Assembly (NCBI GenBank): GCA_021292165.1
Contig: CM037876.1
Coordinates: 211,565,825 to 211,629,824, forward strand
Reading direction: 5' to 3'
DNA length: 64,000 nucleotides
Source: Shinisaurus crocodilurus
Taxonomy: Eukaryota > Chordata > Lepidosauria > Squamata > Shinisauridae
The position numbers and the translations under genes are program-made. The first letter of the stretch is position 1; each line of letters opens with the position of its first letter. The notes under the pieces are model-generated. The model was not told the DNA's origin. It did no database searches and saw only the letters and a list, made by a program, of their open reading frames with translations. Below, in pieces: positions 28,101 to 43,100 of this stretch.

Positions 28101-31100
28101 ATGCTTAAAATAACTCATAATTTTATCTTGTGTTTTTTATGTTCTCTTACTGCAGATTGTACACCCCATTTTGGTACTACTTCTGCAGAAAATATGGATT
28201 ATAAATACTTTTTGTTTTGCTTTAGTAAGCTGTTAACACAGAACTGTTAATTATGATGGTTTTTTTCAGTTTTGTATGTGTGAGGTGAAATTGCATATGG
28301 AAAGTAATCTAATTCATCTGATCTTAATGATATCTGTAGCATTGCTTTCTAATCTGAACAGATGCCCCTCCACAAGTACATAAAGATCTGCCGATATGAG
28401 ATATAAGCTCTTTTGGTTAGAGTTAAGAAAAAATAATGACCACATTATTATAGCTTTTTATTTTATGCAGGATAGTTATGAGCCAATATATTATTTAAAT
28501 TAAATGAATAAAAATTATTTCAGATATGTATGCCTACTGAAATGTAGGTGGGCAATGAGCCATTGGGGCTGTTTGCGCAACACGACAGCCCACAGTGAGG
28601 CTGCGGTGTGTGCAGCCTCCATTTCAAACATGTAACCGCCGCTCGGGTTGTCATGTCGTGCGAACCCAGCAAGAGTGGGTTATGTGAGGGTTGTTTATCC
28701 CTTGTATAATCAACACTCGCTGGGTTTGCATGACATGAAAACCCCTGGGGGGGGGGGGTTGCATATACAACATGGCGCCCGCAGGCGACAAGCAACGAGC
28801 CGCAGCATGTCATCCAAACCCGGTCAGGGTCTCAGGTTGGACACATTCAGCTTCATTTTCCGAATCGCTTATTTCAAGTTTACTTTTGGTTCATACTGAT
28901 GGAAACTTAGCAAAAATTAAATTGCAAGACTTAACACAAGGGACAGTATCCAGTGGTGTTGTTGTACTAGTGGGAATGACTGTTAGTACAACAGAAAGAT
29001 AGCGTTTGCTACAGCAACTGGAAACTAGCCCAAACTAGTGTTTCCAGAATGGAACAAATCAGCAGAACTTGCAGAAGGAAGCCTTGCTGACCTGTCCCGT
29101 TCTGGAAGCATTCGTTTGTGCTAGTTTCCAGGATTGCTGTAGCAAGCGCTAGCTTCCCATTGCACTATTAGTTGCTCCTGGCAGATTGCCGGCACTGAAT
29201 ACTGCCCAAGGATTTTTTAACATCTTAAATAAACTTTGGACGTCATCTAGAGAACCCTTTGTGGGCTTCTTTTTCTTAACAACAGATAATAGTACTGTAA
29301 GAGAAAGTGCTTTTGGAACTCACCAGAAGTGGCTTGTCAAGTAGTACATAAGTAAACTCTTGGGGAAGATAAAAAACAATAACAGAACTTGTATGTGCTG
29401 CTGATCATGAGTAGTTTGCAGGATGCCCCCCTCAATAATGGCCTGGATATAGTTACCGTATTACGTATTCACCCTGTTAGTGATCCTTTACATTTATGGG
29501 GCCACAGGAAAGTAAATAATTTTATTCCTGCAGAAGAGCATCTGACATAATAATGGAAGTGACTTTGCCTACTGTTGGAGCTCTTGCTGATGTTCGAAAT
29601 GAAAGAGTGCAGAATAATTATGCTTTTAACTTTTCTTTGGAAGGTTATAACATCTGCATATTGTGCTAATACAGTTGCATTATTGAACGTATGTGTAAGT
29701 TTTATCTGTGTTCTTTCAAAAGAAACTTTGAGCATCTTATACCTGATGCCCCTGAACTGATTCATGATTTTCTGGTGAATGAGAAAGATGCAAGTTGCAA
29801 AAGAAATGCCTTCATGATGCTGATTCATGCTGATCAGGTAAAAATAAATGCCCCCCAAATCACTCTTAACTTTGAATTATATTTAACATTGACATTCCTC
29901 CCTTATCTCTCCACTCTTATATCCCAACACATCTCTCCCTGATGTTCACTAATCCAGCTCCATCACCCTCAACCACCTGAAGGTCTCCTGCTCCCTCCTT
30001 CTTTCCCTTGCTGCCCCTTATGCATAGAACTGCCTCCCAGAATACCTCAATGATGCCAGCTCTCATTTCCTTCAAATCCCTCTTCAAAATGCACTTTTTC
30101 TACAAAGACTTTGGCACTACTTCTAGTCCCTATATCCTACTGCAGTGGCTTAAATATATGTAACTGCAATAATCATATACTCTTCCTTTGTTTACACTTG
30201 CCTCCATTTCCCTCTCCTCCTTCTGTTGTCTCCCTTGTGTTTATTTCTAGATTGCAAGCCCCTTGGGGTAGGGACCTGTCCTCCCATTCTTTTAATGTGC
30301 CCTGTGCATGGATGGCTCTTAATGATAAACTGCGTGTTGTAATTATGAGGGCCCTGGTAGACTCAAAAGCAGGATATAAATGTAAAAATGACTTAGTAGT
30401 ATGTTAGATCTGAATTATAACTGTGAAATGGCCGAACTCATTCTTGGAAATATTTTTGTGTGTTATTTCTGAAGGAACGAGCTTTGGATTATTTAAGTAC
30501 CTGCATCGACCAAGTCCAGACATTTGGTGATATTCTCCAGCTGGTTATTGTGGAGCTAATCTATAAGGTATAAGAACCAAAGAAATTAAGCCTTCACTGT
30601 GAAAGCAATTAACTCCGAACAAGAAATGTGAAATGAGCTTCAGTCCTGCAGTTCAGCCAATAGTTTGAGAGGCTGGAAAAGGGGAAGAGCACTGTGGCAC
30701 ATTAAAGACTAACAAATGTCTTGTGGCATAAACTTGTCAGGCAGGGGCTGCTTTATCAGATTGAGAGAGTGGATTGGATCCAAAGGGATCCTAGTGCAAG
30801 TGGAAGGCAGTTCTACTTGCGCTGTGGAGGTGGGGGGACGCGGAATCTGTATCCTCTGATAACTTCGCACTTCATCTACAGCCCTGCCCCCAAGTCTGAG
30901 GATCTCCTAACCCTCAGGATTGGCTGGGGGGGGGGTACATGGGGTTGCAGCACAGAGGAGAAGCCAGGAAAACCATGTTCTACAAGCAGAGTTCTGCATG
31001 CAGTTTTTTTAATCCTAACTAATGTATTTAAAAACAAACAAACAACATAATGCTTTTTGAATTAGATTTCTATATTGGTGATATTCTCCATTTTGTTACT

Positions 31101-34100
31101 ATTAATATATATACATGCATGCATGCATACATATATAGTTCCCACATTCATTCAGCCTTTTTCCTGTGTTTCACCAGTAACCATGATGCAGGGAACTAAG
31201 TAATTTAGGAATTTTTAAAAGTAATTTCCATTCTTTATTCAGTATGTGAACACTGCTTCTGCATCTGTTATTTCCAAAACTAGGTTTGTCATGCTAATCC
31301 ATCAGAAAGAGCGCGATTTATTCGTTGTATCTACAATTTACTGCAGTCATCAAGCCCTGCAGTAAAATATGAAGCAGCAGGAACGTTAGTTACACTTTCC
31401 AGTGCACCAACTGCAATCAAGGTACTGCAATGTATTGTGATATTACAAAGTATGTTTATACTGTCCTGGACATCAGTATACATTTATTATTGAGGATTTA
31501 AGATTTGTGAATTAGAACAGTACATAAAGTTTAGGAGCGGCTCAAGGAAGTACTTCTGTCTCTGTTGGCAAACGGATTTGAACATTGCGTGAACCACTGT
31601 CCAATTTATAATTTAACCTGCAATCATTTTGAGAGTATTGTGTAGTCAGAGACTGGGTGATCATTATGCAGCTTAGGGCACAATCCTATGCAGGTTTAAA
31701 TGGAAAAAAGCCCTACAGCTGCCAGCATTCCCCAGCCAGAATGCTGGGAGTTATAGGACTTCAGTTTGTGGGTTAAACTGAACACATTGCGTTTGGGGCT
31801 TTCTAACCACCATTATCAAATCACACAATTTAACACAACTGCTCTTCAGAATAATAATAATAATAATAATGATGATGATAATGATAATTTAAAAAAAAAT
31901 AGAACTCAAAAAATTCAAAGCACCACTGAGTGGCCTGAAAGTTGTGTTGTTTTCCCTCCTTTCTCTACGAAATATTGTGTCACATGCAAACCACCAGAGA
32001 ATGCCAAACAGATGAGTTAAACTAAAGACCTCCCTTCTCCTGTCAAACTATGATAAGTCCTGTTTGAGATGAAGAGAGAATTTGAGAGAAGACACATTGG
32101 CCCAGTTCACACATACAACAACAAGCCATGGCTTATGACTCTGGCTTGTCTTGGGAGAGAGACAAGCCAGTGTTCCCAGTTCGCACATAACAATAAAGAA
32201 ACCATGAAGGTCCATGGTTGGTTTATCTTCTCCTGCTTGTAGCAGGAGCAATCAGGCAGCATGTATGACCACTGCTTGTGAATGATAAGCCAAGGTTCCC
32301 CCAGAACCCAGGCTTATTACCTCCAAATCGGGCCATTGGAGAAACCATAGCATTCTTCTCCAAGCCATTCAAGTGTCTGTTCTGCACGTGCTAATAGATT
32401 TGAGTATTCACAAATGTTATGTTGTATCACAAATGGGTATGTTTTAAACATTTTCATCTTTCTTTTAACTTAAGGCAGCAGCTCAGTGCTATATTGACCT
32501 GATCATTAAAGAAAGTGACAACAATGTGAAGCTCATTGTCTTGGATCGCTTGATTGAACTCAAGGATCATCCTTCCCATGAAAGAGTACTGCAAGTAGGC
32601 ATTGTTTTCTCCAATTTAAAGCAATCCAACCAAATGTTAACAGTACATTGTATGGAAATGAAATAGCCCGTAATTTATTTATTTTTTGAAAGAGTAGGCT
32701 TTTGTTCACGCAGTTGTATCTGTAGTTGTTAAAACGTCCAAACTATCTTGATTGAACAATGCATATAACGAAGCCCAATTTTTATTTTTTTTAATCTGTT
32801 GCTTTGTGTAAAAAGCTGCCTTGGGAAGGGGAGAAAGGAGCGACTTAACCCTTTCACCAAAGGTTGTTTTCCAGCTCAGAATCCCTCCCACCCATCACCC
32901 AGCTGTATTTTCATTTGTGGGAGTTCCAGATGGCTGTCTTCCATTGTGAACATGTAGGGGGAAGGTAGCTGAAGTATGAAAAACTTGATCATAAAACAGG
33001 CCAGCAAAGAATGACTCGGGCACCTCTTTCCATCTCTCCTTGGCTCAAAAGTGCAGGGTCCCAAGGCTACTTTTCATTTTAAAAAATGCTTTATTGAATG
33101 TATTTGCATATAACATCTTGTATGCCTCACAGCTGTGTGCAAGACAGTCCCCTTTTGTATTAGTTTTTGATGCTATTTGGAGTTTCTTGTCTTAATGGTG
33201 CACAAAAATAAGTGCAGTTTTTTAAACTAATAATTGAATGCCTACAAATGAAGTGTGTTTTATTTCAGGATCTGGTAATGGACATACTAAGAGTTCTGAG
33301 TACTCCAGATTTGGAAGTGCGCAAAAAGACCTTACAGTTAGCTCTCGATCTTGTATCTTCCAGAAATGTTGAAGAGGTAAAACATACATTACTGCGTGTT
33401 CCTTTTCTTTTTTCTTTTTACAGCTGAATCTTATTCCAGTTTACTTGAAAGTAAATCTCACTGAGTTCAGTTGAACTTACTCCCAAGTAAGTGTGCATGG
33501 AATTTCAGCTTTAATGTTTGCTTTTAAACCAACTTGCAATTGTTTTGTGTTTTGTTTCTGTCTAGCTGGTGATTGTTTTGAAGAAAGAAGTAATTAAAAC
33601 AAATAATGTGACAGAGCATGAAGACACTGATAAATACAGACAGTTGCTTGTTCGGACATTACATTCTTGTAGCGTTCGGTTCCCTGATATGGCTGCAAAT
33701 GTCATTCCTGTGGTATGCAACTCATTCAACTTCCACCCCCACCCCCCTATACACACTGTTATATAAGTCTTGTTACAGTTAACTTGCAATTACTATCAAC
33801 TTACCTTAGGCTAGCCTTATACATTTTATTCAGTTCTTATTCAGTTTCCTGGAGATTACTGTTTTTAACAGTTGCTTATCTTTGAGATTTTTCTTTGCTG
33901 CCTTGAGTCCCAGTATTGAGGAAAAGGCGGGATATAAATAATAATAATCATCATCATCATCATTGCCCACATTGTTATTCCAGAGGAATCCTAGGGTGGG
34001 GGTAGAAGTGAAAGTGTGGAAGGAGATACATAGTGGCAGATCTGCTGTCCTTCAGCAGGGATTAGCATTGCTCTCTTAAGTTATTTCTTGTTCCCAGTTT

Positions 34101-37100
34101 GTTTGTTTTTCTTTTTAAGGTTAGAATAAAGAACTTCTTATTCTTATAATTTTGTTTTATCAACTTGCATAATTATAGACTTTTCCTTTTTTATAGAATT
34201 GTACTTTGAAGAATAAAATTATTATTACCAGAAACTATCTAGATAATCTTGGGAATTGTTAAACAAGCATTTAGCACTTTCACTTCGTTCTTAGGCTTTT
34301 ATAATTCAGCTTTATTGAGTCAGAAGGCGCACTCCATTGGGAATTTATTTTGCTCAAGTTACATTGAAATTAGTGGGGGCTGTACCACAGGCATTACCAT
34401 CTGCATCTTTAGGTAACTCTTATTTTATTGGCACCTGTACATGAAAAGGTGCTGGCGAGTTGTGCCTAAATGCCCCCTTGTTCATTATAGTGTGCCTGAT
34501 AATCGCCAGTGCTGGTCTGGATACTTCAGAAAAGGTTGAGCCTAAAGCACTTCTAAAGTGGTACAGTCACTCTAGTTCCTATTTTGTTAATTTCTAGTTC
34601 TTGTGTTAGCCAATGTGGTGGTGGTGGTCTCTTTCAAGGTTTGTGACACTGCTGTTTGTTCATGCTCACTCTTGTCCTAGTTGATGGAGTTCCTAAGTGA
34701 TTACAATGAAGCTGCAGCTGCGGATGTGTTGGAGTTTGTGCGTGAAGCCATCCAGCGTTTTGATAATCTTAGACTACTTATTGTAGAGAAGATGTTGGAA
34801 GTGTTCCATGCTATTAAATCTGTCAAGTAAGCTTAACATTTACCTCAAGAATGTATTGCTCACTACTTGAATTTAAAGATGTTATGTTCTTTATACTCTC
34901 AGAGTTGTTGAAATGTGGAGGTAGTTGAGGGAAATGATCTGGGTGCAAATAACTTTAGGCAAAATTCTAACAATAAGAATTGATTTTAATGCCTGACATT
35001 TTATTTATTTTTTGCATCTGGGCATATGTGAAAATTTCAACTTTGATGTATTGAGTAAAACTGGAATTCTTAAGAGAATGAGGGAGCAATCCTATGGCCC
35101 CTAGACAGTGTCTGAGGGGCCATAGCATATTTTGGATTCTAAGCTCTAAGGTCAGAGACAGTGCTCCGACCTCTGAGCCGGGAATCGGAGTGCTGACCCC
35201 CTTCCCCTCACAGCCAGCGCAGAAAAAACTGCTCCAGCTCCCTCTCCAAGGTCAGGAACATGGCCTCAGAGGGGGTAAAAGGGGGCGTTTTGGTAGGCAG
35301 GGAGGGGAGGAGACCGGAGAGGCCAGGATACGAACTATCCTGAGCCTCTGCCAGCCTCCTTCCCTCCCCCTCTGAAATGCTTTCTCTGGGCAGGCAAAAA
35401 AGCCTGTCTGGCAAAAATTCAGGACAGGAGAACAGGGAGGCAAAGATCACTTCTGCTGCTGCTCCCGCCCTGCATAGGGGATGCTCTTAAGCTTCCGATT
35501 TCAGGGGCTTACGAGCATCGAGGACAGAACCCATAGGATTGTGCCCTTGGGCTGCAATCCTATGCCCACTGGCCAGGGAATAAGCCCCATTGAACTCAGT
35601 GGGACTTGCTTCTGAGTAGACATTTATAGGATTCCGCTGATGTGTTGCCTTTGTATTTATCATAGAATAGCATTGACAATGAAGTCTAAAATTGAAGTGA
35701 TTGGGCAGTTAAATTTATCTGTTCTGCTAAAGGTATCTGAAGCAGTAAGTGACTATTTTTAAATAAAATATGAAGATACTGTGATTTAGGGTTGCTTAAT
35801 GTTCATCATTAGGGTATTTTGTGCAATGAGGCACAATCCTGATGAAGAATGTGGTGTCCATGCTATGTGTTGTTGTTTTTTAAAAATTGTTCCAATTTAC
35901 AGTACTGATAACCAGTAATCTTGCTTCTCCAAATTTAAAAAGCATATTTATAGAATATAAGGCTGGAAGTGATATTAAAAGATTATCCAGGCTGCAATTA
36001 TGCATAGGATTGTGCTGCTAGTTAATCTTGCTGCCCTTCCAGTTATTGGCTGACAGCCCATTCACCTGTCCATTGTTCCCCCTCCTGCCTTCACTTCCCC
36101 TCCACTGCCACCAGCTTGCCTCTGCAACACCTTTCCTTTAAAGAGCCAGAGATAAACCTGTGCCAGTCCTGCAGTACTTATTCCGTCACTGGGAAAGAAT
36201 TCTGTAGTGGTGATTGAGAGAGTGATGAAGGGAGGAGTTTGTGCTGCACTCATCTGCTTGCCTGTGGGCAACTGCTACTGACCCTTGGTAAACAGTTGAG
36301 TAAAAAATTTGCACCTCTACTAAGGAAAACTGTTTTCTGTAGACTTTGACTTAATTCCCTTGAACTGGGATGACTGATGTTCCCATGTAACACATGAGGG
36401 CACAGTACAAATCTATTTATCCATATAAATAAGAAGGCTGAATTTTTGCTTTGCTTTCTAGAATTTATCGGGGAGCACTGTGGATTCTTGGAGAATACTG
36501 CAGCACAAAGGAAGATATACAAAGTGTAATGACAGAGGTCCGTAGATCACTGGGAGAGGTATGTATCTATATTGCCAATGAAAAACATTTATGTATGTTT
36601 ATACATTTCAGGGGGGGGAAAGCCTTTGAAAGACACTGTAAGGTTTTGAAATTGGGTGTGGCTGCTGATTTCTTGAAGATGCTTTTATGTCTTTTGAAAT
36701 GAAAGGCAATGTCTTGCTAATATCATCGATTTCCTCTAAATGAATTAATCAAAGCTTCATTATTGAAGTAATGGTTAATAGTCTCAACAGATGATGGAAT
36801 ATAGGGTATTTTTTCGGCAAGAGATAACTTCTATGGACCTGCTTACAGAAGGAGATTGGTTAACTTGCATTTTCTGTGAGGCATCTAAGGCAATGGCCTA
36901 GTTTGGACATAACGATTACGGTAGGCCAAGGTTCCAGGAAAACCCTGGCTTTATTGTTTACGGACAGCGTAATTGTGCATTCTGCCTGATTCATCCTGCT
37001 TGGCTCCTCTTGCAAGCGGGAGCAGATAAACCATGGACCTTCGGTCCATGGTTTGTTTGTCATTATGTGCAAATTTGGAACTCTGGCTTGTCCAGGGAGA

Positions 37101-40100
37101 GACAAGCCAGAATTCCCGGTTCACACTTAACAAACAAACCATGGACAGAGAAGGTCTGTTGTTTGTTTAACCACTCCTGCTTACAAGAGGAGCCGAGCAG
37201 GAGTGATTTGGCACACTGCTCGTAAACAATATGCCAGGGTTCCCCCAGAACCCTAGCTTATTATTAATTCCAGACTAGGCCATTATAGCAAAAGTCAAGA
37301 GTTATTTTCAAGCTGAAGTTTACATTGCTGTGGTTTTTAACAATTAAATTTCTGCACTTTCACTTTCAGATCCCAATATTAGAATCTGAAATCAAGAAAG
37401 AAGCTGGTGAGCTGAAACCTGAGGAGGAAATCACTGTGGGCCCTGCCCAAAAACTGGTTACTGAAATGGGAACGTATGCTACACAGAGTGCCCTCAGTAG
37501 TTCCAGACCTGCCAAAAAGGAAGAAGACAGGTGATTAGGCTTTTGTCTTTGTTAGCAATATTTATATATAAATGTGTCCTTTTCTTCCTTTTTACACAAA
37601 TGTGGCTTTTATTTATTTTCTTTCATTATGCTTGTACTAAACTTAATGCTTTTATCGCTGCTCCTGTGTTAGAGTGTAGCACCTCTAACCCTATCAACTT
37701 CTAGTAAGGACACTTGTACAGACTTAAGTAGTTACTGTGAATACTTGAACGGAAGAAAATGGTCTGTCCTACATTTGGCCAGAACTGAGTACCAGCTGTA
37801 CCAAGAAACTGTACCAAGTTCAGAAAAACAACAAGAAGTTATTACAGAATTACTGGAAGTGGGGTTTGTCTCTTAGCAAGCAGTCAGGAGTTGAAAAGCA
37901 CATCATTGGCAGCAGACATACTGAGTTCAGACAGGATATCTGCAAATTGGCAGTGAGTCCTGCTGAGTCATTAGAGAAGAGAATCTTCTTTACAGTGGCA
38001 CAGAGTACATACACAATTCTTTTACAAAACAAACAATTGTTTGCCGCTTGAGTAGACTTGCTTACAAAAAATCAAGTTATTACGGTCCCAGCCAGTGTTG
38101 TGGGGCATTCCCCTCCCCATGGAACATTATCAGATGCTATATTTTTTCTGTAGAAAATTTCCTGTTTTTAGAATTGCATTGTTTCATAAAATTAATTAGT
38201 AACTTAATGAATGGATATAGTACTGGCCAAAATGCACAATGGGAATAACTGCAGTGCCAATCGAATCAAAAATCAAGGTTGTAATTTAACCTTTTTTCAG
38301 GTGACTGTCCCTAGAAAGCACCCACATTTATGAGCACTGTTCTTCAGACATACTAAAGTTAGTCTTAACAGTTTCCAGTACCTTCAATTATTCCCTTCAA
38401 CTCTAAAAACACATCTGGGACGGCATTTAGGTTGATTGGCAGCTCATGCTGCCAATTGGACTAAGCGCTTTGCCCTGCTGCTACCACTGGCTCCCCCGCA
38501 TGGGGAGGGGGCGCCCAGCAAAGCCTGCCACTGCCACACGCCTCTTCCTTGCCCAGTCTCATTGGGGGCTGGGTGAGGAATAGGTATGCAGCGACAGCAG
38601 CCACTGCCAAGCCCTGCTGCTGCTGAACAAGGTAAGTCAAGGGAGGTGGCTGGGCAAGGGGGGCTGCAAGGCGGGATAGGAGGGGCCTTTGTTGGGGTGG
38701 CCGCTGTGGTAGGCGCTCCAAGAAAGGCTCGGGGATGAGCCCCGTAGCTCTGCGTTCACTCTCAAGGAAATGCAGCGCCCTGGGGCTTGTTGCTGTTGCT
38801 CAGCGGGGCTGCTACTCTAGTGAGTAGTGCCCTGCCAAGGAAGGGAAAATGACAGCTGGCGAAAGTGCCGCTTGGGCACGTTTTGCCAGCTGTCATCCCC
38901 TCTCAATGCCCTCAGTGCTCCCTCGCAGTACCCCCTGGGATACCGGACGGGAGGATGAGGGGAGAGGCAGAGCCTCTGGACCCCCGCTGTGCCCTGGCAC
39001 AGCCGGTGCCACTTTAAACCCAAAGAGCTTTCAGAATACATTGGCCCGGTTCGCATGTCATTTTAAACCCAGAGAGGTTCCAGAACCTCTCTGGGTTTAA
39101 AGTGAAATGCGAACCCAGCCAGTGTGTTGCATCCAGTGCAGCAGTAGCACAAGGACACTCATGCAAGGGTAATTACCTCCTCCCCACTGTGCCCCCTGCC
39201 GCTGCTGAACAAAGGAGGCGGCCGGGCAAGGGGGCTGCAAGGCGGGATAGGAGGGACCTTTGTTGGGGTGGCCGCTGTGGTAGGCGCTCCAAGAAAGGCT
39301 CGGGGATGAGCCCCGTAGCTCTGTGTTTACTCTCAGACCCCTGGAAATGCCTGCAATATGGGACAGAGAAACTGCAGTGGGAGGGGGAGCTGTAGAAAAT
39401 TAAGGGGGTGGGCAGCTTGCACAATGGGACTTGTGATCATAGAAGTTACCTTTACCAAATTTTCCACAAGTCTCCCTCTTACTTCAGCCCCTTGTCCCGC
39501 ATCCCACACCTTTCTTAGGGATCCTCTGACCATCAGGGAAGGGGACATGGAATTCGCCTTGCATGTGTGCCCTTCTGCTGTGTAGGATGCAATCCAACAT
39601 AACAGTAGAGTGTGCTATTGAGTTTTCATACCTTAAAATATTTACAAGCCCTCCAATAAAAAATAATTTCCAATTATTTTTGAAATTAATTGGCACACTA
39701 AGGCTGAAATCCTGCAACCGTTTACCTGGGAGTAAGCCCTGTTGAACTTAATGGGGCCTAGTTCTGAGATGACATGTATGGGATTGCTCTGTTAACTGTG
39801 CTTTATTATTTTTTAAATCTTAAATATTTCAGTTCAACTGAAATAGGCTATTGGAAAAAACTTTTGACTTATTCACACACACACACACACGATAGGCCCA
39901 TAGGAATCCTTCATTTAAATGTGCAGGCTATGTTTTTCTCACATAAAGCAGCCTCGTGACGTATAACTATTCAGGTACAAGAAGGTTCATGCAAATTACC
40001 TAAAGCAGAACATCTGGGGGAGCCAGGTGTTGTTTTCCTAAATGTCATTATTGCATTTCTTTGTAGACCTCCGCTGAGAGGGTTCTTGTTGGATGGGGAT

Positions 40101-43100
40101 TTCTTTGTTGCAGCTTCCCTTGCCACAACTCTGACCAAGATTGCTTTACGTTACGTGGCTCTGGTTCAAGAAAAGAAGAAGCAAAATGTAAGTTGTTTTT
40201 CTTTGAAGTATTCATAAGGGATTTTTGCGTCATGAAACTTTGTGAGAAGACCACTAGGTCTCATTACTTGAAGGTGACAACTTTTGTACAGTTACTGTGC
40301 ATTCAAGTAACGGCCTGATTTGTGTTTAAGCTGTATTGTTTGGTTTCGAGATGAGAAATTGCTGTTGCACATAGTCTTCTCAGCTTCCGACGTAATTGTC
40401 CAGTTTGAACATTATGGTAAACCATAGTTTAGCGTGATGAGAATGAGCCGCAGTGAGCCTTGGGCTTATATGCTCCCCTTCACCCCATCCAGTATGGCCA
40501 TGAGGAGAGGTTCGGAAACTTTCGCTTCTAGATTCCATTAACCACATTTGGTTGTGTCGACCAAACCCAACAAACTGGTTAATGTTGACTATGATTTACT
40601 TGAAACAAGCCAACTTCAAACCATGGGTTAATGGAGCTGGTTTGTTTAAAAACAACAACATGGCTTTATATTCAATGGTGTCGTTCTGCCAGCGGAAGGG
40701 AGACCACTGGTGGAACATATTTCCCATCTCCCCTGCAGTCCTTCTGTGCACCCCCCAAATCTGCTTCTGAGGGTAGGAGTGGCTGCAGGAGGAAGGGGAA
40801 GTTCCATAGTGTGAGTGGAAGTCCTGCTGCACAAGCGGAATTCCATTCGGCACTGGCTCCATGCCATGGTTAACATTAATCACAGTTTAGTGTTTAGACA
40901 ATGGAAATTGGAAGCTGTGTCATAGGAGGGGTGGGGATGAGTAGGCTCACCTAGGATTGTTCTTGTCAGGCTAAACTACGGCTTAGTGTAATGTTCGAAT
41001 GCAGCCAGTGTGTGTATCAAATTTTAACTGAGTTTTGATTGCTATTTTTGAGTGTATGAAATTTAAAAGGAAATATGGGTCTTAGTATTCTCTTGCTATT
41101 TCCCCCCCTTATTTAGTCTTTTGTAGCTGAGGCAATGTTACTGATGGCCACTATTCTCCATTTGGGCAAGTCATCTCTTCCCAAGAAGCCAATTACAGAT
41201 GATGATGTGGATCGGATTTCTCTCTGCCTGAAGGTGCTCTCAGAATGTTCCCCACTAATGAACGACATTTTCAACAAGGAATGTAGGCAGTCCCTTTCTC
41301 ATATGTTATCTGCTAAACTGGAGGAAGAGAAGCTCTCTCAGAAGGTGAGAGCTCATATGCAACTGTGTAACTGTGACTTTTGTAGGTTATTGCCAAAGCC
41401 TAGTAACAATACTTGAGAAATAATAAAGATTCATTCTGTTATTCATGTGTAGGTTTATCTTAACAAATGTCTATTCTTCCTTACCACAGAAAGAGTCCGA
41501 GAAGAGGAATGTGACAGTTCAGCCAGATGATCCCATTTCTTTTATGCAGCTTACTGCTAAAAATGAAATTAACTCAAAAGAAGATCAGTTTCAGCTCAGT
41601 CTTTTAGCAGCTATGGGAAACACACAAAGAAAAGAAGCTGCTGATCCATTGGCATCCAAGCTCAACAAGGTGATGTAAAATTTAATTCTTTGCAGAGAGT
41701 CCTTCGGTCCAAAACTGAGAAACTGCTCTAACTTCCCATTACTTTTTATTTGTTTGTATAATAGTTAAAATTCGCACAAAGCTGCCATATAGTCTAAACA
41801 ACTTTCTATGCAGTGAACTTTTCAGTTATGCAGTTTAGCTCTTTAGAATGCCTTGTTTAATATTTTCCTGAGTGTGTTGCCTACAAAAAGAAGCGGATAC
41901 TGGAGAGGGTAATTGTATTTTGAGATTAATAATTTTAATTGGTTTGGGATGTGAGAGAGTTTAAGAATCCATTGTTGACCTAAATGTGGAGGAAAGCATC
42001 ATAGAGAATAAAACAATTTTCAGTAGTAGTGCTTTATTTTCAGCATTCTTACCAGCTTTTTTATAAAGACATTTATCAGTGCAATCCTATACAAATTTGC
42101 TTAGAAGCAAGTCCTGTTAAGTTCAGTGGGGCTCACCCACTGACCTGGGGGTATAGGATTTCAGCCTAAATCTCTGTTTATGCTTGACAGGTGACTCAGT
42201 TGACAGGCTTCTCAGATCCAGTCTATGCAGAAGCATATGTTCATGTCAACCAATATGATATTGTATTGGATGTGCTTGTGGTAAACCAGACCAGCGATAC
42301 TTTGCAGAATTGCACACTAGAGTTAGCTACATTAGGTAAATAACCCCACTTATAACACTTACTTATTTTTAATCAAGTCTTTTCCTTGAATAACATTTAA
42401 GTATTCTCTTTCAAACAATTTTGAACAGGTGATTTGAAGCTTGTGGAAAAACCATCTCCTCTGACACTTGCTCCACATGATTTTGCCAATATTAAGGCTA
42501 ATGTGAAAGTAGCTTCCACAGAGAATGGAATAATTTTTGGTAATATTGGTAAGCATCTTGTATTATATACAACACAATCTTAAAAGTATCTTGTTTTAAC
42601 TCCCTCTTGTAATAATACAAGTATATGAAAGTGCTTTACAATCTAAGAATTATTTTTAATAAGGAAATGCTATGTTCAAAGAGATGTCTCTGCTCTGATT
42701 TAGAAGCTGTATACATTTCATTCAACTTTAATACTGCTGCAAGTTATGTAGTGTTGTTCAACTACTGCTGATCTGTTTGTCTTTTTAGTGTATGATGTTT
42801 CTGGAGCGGCCAGCGACAGAAACTGTGTTGTCCTCAGTGACATACACATTGATATCATGGATTACATCCAACCTGCTACTTGTACTGATGCAGAATTCCG
42901 TCAGATGTGGGCAGAATTTGAATGGGAAAACAAAGTGAGCACTATATATTGTCTGATTTATCTACATTTTGAATTACTAGGTTAATAAGAAACTGAATGA
43001 ATGAGAGTATGTGTGTGTGCCCCCCCCCCACACGCACACCCCTTACCTGTAGCTCTCTACATTTCTCCTGACCTTCAGCAGTAGCTTTCCAGAGAACACA

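Noticed and set aside
35665..35750. Possible extra COPB1 exon after catag
   Set aside because: It would interrupt the codon split between 34826 and 36462, which joins perfectly without it.
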